This document shows, piece after piece, positions 57,892-64,000 of a stretch of DNA of 64,000 nt (positions within the stretch are counted from its first letter, which is position 1; every line of letters begins with the position of its first letter). Position numbers and translations under genes: made by a program. The DNA is from DASWJZ01 sp963814905 (GTDB lineage Bacteria > Pseudomonadota > Alphaproteobacteria > Rhizobiales > Afifellaceae). Location: positions 1 through 64,000 of the forward strand of contig CAWFEM010000021.1 in the NCBI GenBank assembly GCA_963814905.1, in the 5' to 3' direction. Below the pieces are notes generated by a model. It made no database searches. It worked only from the letters and a program-made list of their open reading frames with translations, and was not told where the DNA came from.

Positions 57892-58937
57892 GCGCGAAAA
57901 ACGGCAACGAAATGAACGGGATGCGGGCGATCGTCTGCCGCAAGCCCGGCGAGCTCGCGCTCGAGGAGCGGCCGCTTCCGGAACGCCGACGCGAGGACGT
58001 TCTGCTGGCAATACGCCGTATCGGCCTCTGCGGCACCGACTACCATATCTTCGAAGGCCTGCACCCCTACCTGGATTATCCCCGCGTCATGGGGCACGAG
58101 CTCTCCGCGGAGGTGCTGGAGGCGCCGAGCGGAAGCCGCTACCGCGAGGGCGATCCGGTGATCGTGATCCCCTATCTGACCTGCGGGACGTGCGTTGCCT
58201 GCCGCAAGGGCAAGACCAATTGCTGCACCACGCTCCAGTGCCTTGGCGTCCACTGCGACGGCGGCATGACGGAGCGGATCGTGCTGCCGGAGGAAAACCT
58301 TTATCCGGCCGAGGGGTTGACGCTCGACCAGGCGGCGATGGTGGAATTCCTGGCGATCGGCGCGCACGCAGTGCGCCGCTCCCGCACCGTCCCCGGCGAC
58401 CGCGCGCTCGTCGTCGGCTCGGGCCCGATCGGAATCGGGGCCGCGCTCTTCGCACGTCTCGCCGGGGCTCAGGTGACGCTGATGGACCGCGTGCCTGAGG
58501 TCGTGGCGCAGGCAAGCCGCGTCACCGGCATCGGCTCGACCATCGTCGCCGGCCCGGACGCCGCCGCAGCGGTCGCGGAACTGACCGGCGGCGACGCCTT
58601 CGACGTGGTCTTCGACGCCACCGGCAACGCGAAAGCCATGGAGACGAGCGTCGACTACGCCGCAAGCGGCGGGACCTACGTCATGGTCGGCGTGGTGAAG
58701 GACAGGATTTCCTTTTCCGATCCAGAGCTTCACCGCCGTGAGCTGACGCTTTACGCGAGCCGCAACGCGACGCGGGAGGACTTCGACACGGTCGTTGCCG
58801 CGATGCGCGCCGGCGACATTCCAACCGACGAGCTCAACACGCATCGCTGCGCGCTGGAGGAGCTTCCTGTTACGATGCCGCTTTGGGTGCACGACCGCGC
58901 CGGCCTGGTGAAGGCGATCGCGCGGCTTGACGGATGA
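57888..58937 (+). CDS. Zinc-type alcohol/sugar-acid dehydrogenase
   Basis: A 349-residue medium-chain dehydrogenase. The catalytic zinc site is in RRIGLCGTDYHIFEG and MGHELSAEV; the structural-zinc Cys cluster is LTCGTCVACRKGKTNCC; the NAD(P) loop is VVGSGPIGIGAALF. The LCGTDYHIFEGLHPYLDYPR region resembles L-galactonate/threonine-type oxidoreductases. GTG start overlaps the mutarotase stop, with GGGAAGG upstream; an ATG 8 codons on is possible. The substrate is inferred from neighbours to be a sugar or sugar acid. Confidence 0.88.
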   Translation: MSAKNGNEMNGMRAIVCRKPGELALEERPLPERRREDVLLAIRRIGLCGTDYHIFEGLHPYLDYPRVMGHELSAEVLEAPSGSRYREGDPVIVIPYLTCGTCVACRKGKTNCCTTLQCLGVHCDGGMTERIVLPEENLYPAEGLTLDQAAMVEFLAIGAHAVRRSRTVPGDRALVVGSGPIGIGAALFARLAGAQVTLMDRVPEVVAQASRVTGIGSTIVAGPDAAAAVAELTGGDAFDVVFDATGNAKAMETSVDYAASGGTYVMVGVVKDRISFSDPELHRRELTLYASRNATREDFDTVVAAMRAGDIPTDELNTHRCALEELPVTMPLWVHDRAGLVKAIARLDG

Positions 58938-59005
58938 CCGTCCCCGAAGAGCTTCGATTGACCGCATTTCGATAGATCATATTTTTAGCGTAAGGCAGGA
59001 AGGCG

Positions 59006-60583
59006 ATGACCGATCAGACGAATGTCAGAACGCTCCAGGCGGTCGGCGAGCAAGCGCCCCCTGCCCCGGCTCGCCGTTTCGTTCGGCTCCATCCCGACGA
59101 CAATGTGGTCGTCGCGGCGGTATCGCTGCCGACCGGCACAGAGCTTCAGGGCGAGAACGCCAAGGTCCTGAAGGCCGTGCCGATGGGCCACAAGGTGGCG
59201 ACGCGCGTGATCGCGAAGGGCGAGGCCGTCCTGAAGTTCGGGCAGATCATCGGCTACGCCACCGACGACATCGCCCCCGGCGCGCATGTGCACGTCCACA
59301 ACTGCGCGATGGGGAGCCACAACCAGGACTACAAGATCGGCGTCGACTACAAGCCGGTGCAATACCGCGACCCCTCGGAGGCGACCTTCAAGGGCCTCGT
59401 CCGCGCCGACGGGAAGGTCGGCACACGCAACTACATCGCGCTCTGCTCGACCGTGAACTGTTCCGCGACGGTGATCCGCATGATCGCCGACCGCGTGAAC
59501 CATTCCGGCATGCTCGCCGACTATCCGCATATCGACGGCGCCATCGCGCTCTCGCACGGCACCGGCTGCGGCATGGCGGACGCCGGCGACGGCTTCGACA
59601 ATCTGGAGCGTGTGCTGTGGGGCTACGCCACGCATCCGAACGTCTGCGCGGCGATTTTCGTCGGCCTCGGCTGCGAGGTGATGCAGATCGGCCGGCTCAA
59701 ACATAAGTACGGTTTCACGGAGGACCGCTTCCACACGCTGACCATCCAGGAATCGGGCGGCACGCGCCGCGCCGTGGAGAGTGCGGTGCGGATGATCCAG
59801 GAGCTCCTGCCGTCGCTCCCCGTCATCGAGCGCACGGATGTTCCGGCAAGCGAGCTGATGGTGGCGCTGCAATGCGGCGGCTCCGACGGCTATTCCGGCG
59901 TGACCGCCAACCCGGCGCTCGGCCGCGCCGCCGACATCCTGGTCGAATACGGCGGAACGAGCGTGCTCGCCGAGACGCCGGAGATCTACGGCGCGGAGCA
60001 GCTCCTCGTCCGGCGCGCCGCGTCGGAAGCCGCCGGCCAGAAGCTCATCGAGCGCATCCGCTGGTGGGAAGATTATACCCGCCGCAACAAGGGCGACATG
60101 AACAACAACCCCTCGCCCGGCAACAAGGCGGGCGGGCTCACGACGATCCTTGAGAAGTCGCTCGGCGCCGCGGCGAAGGGCGGCGTCTCGCCGCTCGCCG
60201 ACGTCGCCCTCTATGGCGAGAAGATCACGGCGAAGGGCTTCATCTTTATGGACAGCCCCGGCTACGACCCGGCCTCCGTCACCGGGCAGATCGCCTGCGG
60301 CTGCCAGATCGTCTGCTTCACCACAGGGCGCGGCTCCGCCTTCGGCTCAAAGCCCGCGCCGACGATCAAGCTCGCCACCAACTCGCGCACCTACACGACC
60401 ATGGAAGAGGACATGGATATCAATTGCGGTGACATCGTCGAAGGAACCGCGACGATCGAGTCCAAAGGCGAGGAGATCTTCCGCAAGATCCTTGCCGTCG
60501 CATCGGGCGAGCATTCGAAGAGCGAGAATCTCGGGCTCGGCGATAACGAATTCGTGCCGTGGCAGATTGGCGCGGTCATGTGA
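59006..60583 (+). CDS. UxaA-family altronate/galactarate-type dehydratase
   Basis: A 525-residue hydrolyase. The SAF domain (about 25-110) and the large altronase domain (from about 125) are fused in one chain as in UxaA and GarD. Conserved pieces are VRADGKVGTRNYIALCSTVN, LSHGTGCGMADAGDGF, ALQCGGSDGYSGVTANPALG and MDSPGYDPASVTGQIACGCQ, with iron-type Cys. These enzymes dehydrate sugar acids to 2-keto-3-deoxy acids. AGGAAGG precedes the ATG. It probably acts after the dehydrogenase at 57888. Confidence 0.93.
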   Translation: MTDQTNVRTLQAVGEQAPPAPARRFVRLHPDDNVVVAAVSLPTGTELQGENAKVLKAVPMGHKVATRVIAKGEAVLKFGQIIGYATDDIAPGAHVHVHNCAMGSHNQDYKIGVDYKPVQYRDPSEATFKGLVRADGKVGTRNYIALCSTVNCSATVIRMIADRVNHSGMLADYPHIDGAIALSHGTGCGMADAGDGFDNLERVLWGYATHPNVCAAIFVGLGCEVMQIGRLKHKYGFTEDRFHTLTIQESGGTRRAVESAVRMIQELLPSLPVIERTDVPASELMVALQCGGSDGYSGVTANPALGRAADILVEYGGTSVLAETPEIYGAEQLLVRRAASEAAGQKLIERIRWWEDYTRRNKGDMNNNPSPGNKAGGLTTILEKSLGAAAKGGVSPLADVALYGEKITAKGFIFMDSPGYDPASVTGQIACGCQIVCFTTGRGSAFGSKPAPTIKLATNSRTYTTMEEDMDINCGDIVEGTATIESKGEEIFRKILAVASGEHSKSENLGLGDNEFVPWQIGAVM

Positions 60584-60671
60584 GGCATAAGAGACATAAG
60601 AAGATCGGGTCAAAAAGACCTGAGCGTCGGGGCCGCGGCAAGACTAGCGGTTCAAATGGGAGGAAAGAAGT

Positions 60672-61688
60672 ATGAAGACGTTGCTTACGACAACTGCTAT
60701 CGCCCTGGTTCTTGTAGCCACGGCCGGTCCTTCTCTTGCTGACACGAAGGACAAGAAGATCGCCTTCTCCAACAATTACGCCGGCAATTCATGGCGTCAG
60801 GCGATGTTGAACAGCTACGACATCGTGACGAAGAAGGCGGTCGCCGACGGCGTCGTCGCCGCGGCCGATGTCTTTACCACTGCCGACAAGGAAGTGCCGA
60901 CGCAGGCGGCACAGATCCAGAACCTGATCCTTCAGGGATACGACGCCATCGTCATCAACGCCTCCTCGCCGGATGCGCTGAATGGCGCCATCCAGCAGGC
61001 CTGCGACGCCGGCATCGTCGTCGTCTCCTTCGACGGTATCGTCACTGCGCCATGCGCGTGGCGCGTCGTCGTCGACTTCAAGGACATGGGCAAGCAGGAA
61101 GTGGTGCAGCTCAAGGACCTTCTGCCTGATGGCGGCAACCTCCTCGAGATCCGCGGCCTCGCCGGGACGTCGATCGACGACGCCATCCATGCCGGCATCG
61201 AGGAAGGCGTGGCGGAGAACTCGCAGTTCAAGATCGTCGCGTCGGTGGAAGGCGACTGGGATCAGACCACGGCGCAAAAGGCGGTCGCCACCGTCCTTCC
61301 GTCGCTCCCCGACATCGTCGGCATCGTCGACCAGGGCGGCGACGGCTACGGCGCGGCGCAAGCCTTCGCGGCGGCCGGACGCGACCGCCCCGTCATCATC
61401 ATGGGCAACCGCCAGGACGAGTTGCAGTGGTGGAAGGAGCAGAAAGAGAAGGACGGCTACAAGACCTGGTCGGCCTCAATCGCGCCGGGCGTCTCCACCC
61501 TCGCCTTCTGGGTCGCGCAGCAGATTCTCGATGGCAACAAGGACATCCCGCACGACCTGCTCGTTCCCTACCTCGCGTTCACGCAGGACGATTTCGAGGC
61601 GGCGCTGCCGACCATCGCGGAAGGCGGCGTGGCGAGTAAAGAATACACGCTCGACGAAGCCAAGAAGGCGATTGAATCGAACATGTGA
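60672..61688 (+). CDS. Sugar ABC transporter substrate-binding protein (ribose type)
   Basis: A 338-residue periplasmic binding protein of the RbsB type. The signal peptide MKTLLTTTAIALVLVATAGP ends SLA before DTKD. The core has AFSNNYAGNSWRQAML and QIQNLILQGYDAIVINASSP. GGGAGGA precedes the ATG. It lies 90 bp after the dehydratase gene and heads the transporter genes, so it probably binds the sugar or sugar acid that the operon degrades. Confidence 0.94.
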   Translation: MKTLLTTTAIALVLVATAGPSLADTKDKKIAFSNNYAGNSWRQAMLNSYDIVTKKAVADGVVAAADVFTTADKEVPTQAAQIQNLILQGYDAIVINASSPDALNGAIQQACDAGIVVVSFDGIVTAPCAWRVVVDFKDMGKQEVVQLKDLLPDGGNLLEIRGLAGTSIDDAIHAGIEEGVAENSQFKIVASVEGDWDQTTAQKAVATVLPSLPDIVGIVDQGGDGYGAAQAFAAAGRDRPVIIMGNRQDELQWWKEQKEKDGYKTWSASIAPGVSTLAFWVAQQILDGNKDIPHDLLVPYLAFTQDDFEAALPTIAEGGVASKEYTLDEAKKAIESNM

Positions 61689-61747
61689 AGTGCGCTGAAG
61701 TCGGACGGGCCCGCAGTTCCGATTTGGTCTAAGCATACTTGGGGGCA

Positions 61748-63220
61748 ATGTCCGACCAACGCGCGAATATCGTGAAGCTGGGCGGCGTCGAAAAACATTT
61801 CGGCGCCGTCCACGCGCTCGACGGCGTGGATTTCTCCGTCGATGCCACCGAGTGCGTGGGCCTCGTCGGCCATAACGGCGCCGGCAAGTCGACGCTGATG
61901 CACGTGCTCGCCGGCACGCTCGCACCGGACCGCGGCGAGATCTTCATCAACGGGATAGAGCAGTCCGGCTACTCGGTCGCGCTGGCGCAAAAACTTGGCA
62001 TCCGCTGCGTCTTCCAGGAGCTGTCGCTCTGTCCGAACCTCACCGTCGCTGAGAATGCCCGTGTGCTTCACCCTTCGATCGAAGGGTGGGGCTGGCGTCG
62101 GCGCGCCGGCGACCTGATCGGCGGCAAGCTCGACGAGATTTTTCCGGGCCACGGCGTCTCGCCCGACGCCGTCGTCAGCGATCTTTCGATCGGGCACCGT
62201 CAGATGGTCGAGGTCGCCCGCGCCTTCACCGTCACCGAAGACCCGCTCCACCTCGTCATCCTCGACGAGCCGACCTCCTCGCTCGATGCGCATGCCGCCG
62301 GGCAGCTTTTGGAATTCGTCCGCCGCACCGTCGGCATGGGCGCGAGCTGCGTCCTGATCTCGCATCTTCTCGGCGAGATACTCTCCACCTCCGACCGCAT
62401 CGTCGTGATGCGCGACGGCAAGGTCGTGGCCGCCGACGTGGCGAACGCGTTCAACCGCGACAAGCTCGTCGCCACGATGGGCGGCTCTGAAGCTGGCAAG
62501 CATGCCGCCGACGACGAAGAGACGCGCGCTCCACGCGGCTCCGCTCCGGTGTGCGTACGCGCCCGCCCCGCCGGCCAGACGGACGGCGCCGAGCTCGTCG
62601 CGCATGAAGGCGAGATCATCGGCCTCGCCGGACTTTCCGGCCACGGCCAGACCGACCTTCTGCTCGCCGTCTTCGAAGCGGTGGGAAAGCAGACACGCGA
62701 CGTGGAAGTGACCGCGCCCGTCGCGCTCGTCGCCGGCGACCGCCAGACCGACGGCATCTTCCCTCTGTGGTCGATCGCGCAAAACATCGGCATCCGCTCG
62801 ATCAGACAATTGAGGCACGGACTCCTGATCGCGCCTGAGCAAGAGAGCAGGCTTGCGGAGACCTGGCGCGAGCGCATCGGCATCCGCACGCCGGAGGTCA
62901 ACAACAACATCCTGTCGCTCTCCGGCGGCAACCAACAGAAGGTGCTGTTTGCGCGTGCCCTTGCCTCCGACGCCAAGATCATCCTCATGGACGACCCGAT
63001 GCGCGGCGTCGACATCGGCACCAAGCTCGAGGTCTACGAGCTGATCCGCGCCGAGGCGAAGGCCGGGCGGACCTTCCTCTGGTACACGACCGAAATCGAA
63101 GAGCTGGAGAACTGCGACCACGTCTACGTCTTCCAGAACGGTCGCATCGTCGGCGATCTCGGCCGCGGCGAACTGACCGAGGAGCGGGTGATCCAGTCCT
63201 CGTTCCAGGACGTAGCCTGA
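61748..63220 (+). CDS. Sugar ABC transporter ATP-binding protein (RbsA type)
   Basis: A 490-residue double ATPase. Domain 1 has an intact Walker A (GHNGAGKSTLMHVLAG), signature LSIGHRQMVEVARA and Walker B VILDEPTSSLD. Domain 2 has the usual degenerate Walker A GLSGHGQTDLL, with LSGGNQQKVLFARAL and Asp in LMDDPMRGVDIG. A TTG three codons upstream also opens the frame, but ATG follows GGGGGG. It overlaps the permease start by 1 bp. Confidence 0.94.
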   Translation: MSDQRANIVKLGGVEKHFGAVHALDGVDFSVDATECVGLVGHNGAGKSTLMHVLAGTLAPDRGEIFINGIEQSGYSVALAQKLGIRCVFQELSLCPNLTVAENARVLHPSIEGWGWRRRAGDLIGGKLDEIFPGHGVSPDAVVSDLSIGHRQMVEVARAFTVTEDPLHLVILDEPTSSLDAHAAGQLLEFVRRTVGMGASCVLISHLLGEILSTSDRIVVMRDGKVVAADVANAFNRDKLVATMGGSEAGKHAADDEETRAPRGSAPVCVRARPAGQTDGAELVAHEGEIIGLAGLSGHGQTDLLLAVFEAVGKQTRDVEVTAPVALVAGDRQTDGIFPLWSIAQNIGIRSIRQLRHGLLIAPEQESRLAETWRERIGIRTPEVNNNILSLSGGNQQKVLFARALASDAKIILMDDPMRGVDIGTKLEVYELIRAEAKAGRTFLWYTTEIEELENCDHVYVFQNGRIVGDLGRGELTEERVIQSSFQDVA

Positions 63221-64000
63221 TGGCCTCGACGGAAGCCGGCGTGCGGCTGCCCCTCATGGCTTCGATCGCGCCGCGCCGCGCGCTCCGCGCGCTCCTGCCG
63301 GCTCTCTCCATGGCGCTGATCCTGATCGCGATCGCCTATCTCAATCCGCGCGCGATCAGCTATTTCGGCTTCAACCTGATGCTCAATCTGGCGATTCCGA
63401 TCGCGCTTGCGACGATCGCCCAGATGTTCATCCTGTGCGTGAACGACCTCGATCTTTCGATCGGCACCTTCGTCAGCTTCGTCGGCTGCGTCACCGCGAC
63501 ATGGCTGCACGATGCGCCGCTCTTCGGCGCAATGGTTCTCCTCGGCTGCATCGGTCTTTACGCCGCGCTTGGCGCGCTCATCTATCTCCGCAACCTGCCG
63601 TCGATCGTCGTCACCTTGGGTATGAGCTTCGTGTGGCAGGGCCTTGCCATCCTTCTCCTGCCGCGCCCTGGCGGGAAGCCGCCCGATTGGCTTCTGGCGC
63701 TGATGGGCTTCAAGCCGCCGCACGTCCCCTTCCCCATCATCGCGGCGATCGTGATCGCCCTCGTCGTACATGTCGGGCTGATGCGCTCCTCCTACGGCGC
63801 GATCCTGCGCGGGGCCGGCGGCAACGCAATCGCGATCCGTCGCGCCGGCTGGTCGCTTCTGAAGGCCAAGGTGACGATGTTTGCGCTCGCCGGCCTCTTC
63901 GGCGTGCTCTCCGGGATGGCGCTGATCGGCATCACCACGTCGGCCGACGCCAATATCGGCAGCGGCTACACGCTGCTTTCTATCGCCGGCGTGATCCTCG
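63220..64000 (+). CDS. Sugar ABC transporter permease (RbsC type), truncated by window end
   Basis: The first 260 or so residues of an inner-membrane permease. Hydrophobic segments include SMALILIAIAYLN and LMLNLAIPIALATIAQMFIL, and the conserved region NDLDLSIGTFVSFVGCV is typical of BPD_transp_2 sugar permeases. The start ATG overlaps the ATPase stop (TGATG). The 3' end lies outside the window. Confidence 0.9.
   Translation, partial: MASTEAGVRLPLMASIAPRRALRALLPALSMALILIAIAYLNPRAISYFGFNLMLNLAIPIALATIAQMFILCVNDLDLSIGTFVSFVGCVTATWLHDAPLFGAMVLLGCIGLYAALGALIYLRNLPSIVVTLGMSFVWQGLAILLLPRPGGKPPDWLLALMGFKPPHVPFPIIAAIVIALVVHVGLMRSSYGAILRGAGGNAIAIRRAGWSLLKAKVTMFALAGLFGVLSGMALIGITTSADANIGSGYTLLSIAGVIL

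Overview
The window looks like chromosomal DNA of a high-GC alphaproteobacterium, most likely of the order Hyphomicrobiales (Rhizobiales). The evidence is gene order and family content: tRNA-Val/hupB/lon/clpX/clpP/tig, a glnB-glnA pair next to an NAD(P)HX repair gene, ftsB upstream of pdhA-pdhB-pdhC, and single MucR/Ros, IalB and Omp25-like genes. I cannot name the genus.

Layout. 1-7.2 kb: protein quality control and nucleoid genes (tRNA-Val, HU, Lon, ClpX, ClpP, trigger factor, tRNA-Leu), all on the minus strand. 7.3-10.9 kb: NAD(P)HX repair enzyme, then glnB-glnA behind a sigma-54-type promoter. 11.2-17.8 kb: an orphan Flp pilin, a PfkB sugar kinase and an oligopeptide/dipeptide ABC importer. 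18-20 kb: a GNAT plus RLAN/ATP-grasp (RimK-like) pair. 20.1-21.7 kb: an exported alkaline phosphatase. 21.8-24.2 kb: a three-gene cassette (exported CxxC protein, ABC ATPase, permease with a His-rich loop) that resembles metal-linked transporters. 24.7-30.4 kb: parE, an Omp25-like porin, a DEAD-box helicase and an alpha/beta hydrolase that seems to lack a normal start codon.

30.6-42.4 kb: an apparent genomic island flanked by tRNA-Lys and a 49-bp copy of its 3' half. It carries a roughly 3,000-residue glycine-rich autotransporter, an IalB-like protein and a small membrane protein, but no visible integrase. 42.4-48.6 kb: 3-oxo-tetronate phosphate genes (otnC, otnK) and a membrane glycosyltransferase trio. 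48.7-51.3 kb: a thioredoxin-fold protein, a small conserved-looking protein, a ParA-like ATPase and a MucR/Ros regulator that has lost zinc ligands. 51.5-57.0 kb: OsmC, then the pyruvate dehydrogenase genes with a GH25 lysozyme lodged between pdhB and pdhC, and ftsB. 57.4-64.0 kb: a sugar-acid catabolic and ribose-type ABC uptake operon cut by the window end.

Several otherwise conserved genes carry small frame disruptions: the 3' end of nnr, the 5' end of otnK, the 3' end of one glycosyltransferase, and about 1.5 kb at the 5' end of the autotransporter. These may be real decay or consensus errors in the assembly, and they should be resolved before any of these genes is called a pseudogene. 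The most interesting items are the tRNA-Lys island with its giant autotransporter, the possible CTG-started hydrolase, the GNAT/RLAN amidoligase pair, the His-rich transporter cassette, the GH25 gene inside the pdh operon, and a tiny ORF with its own promoter and ribosome site.
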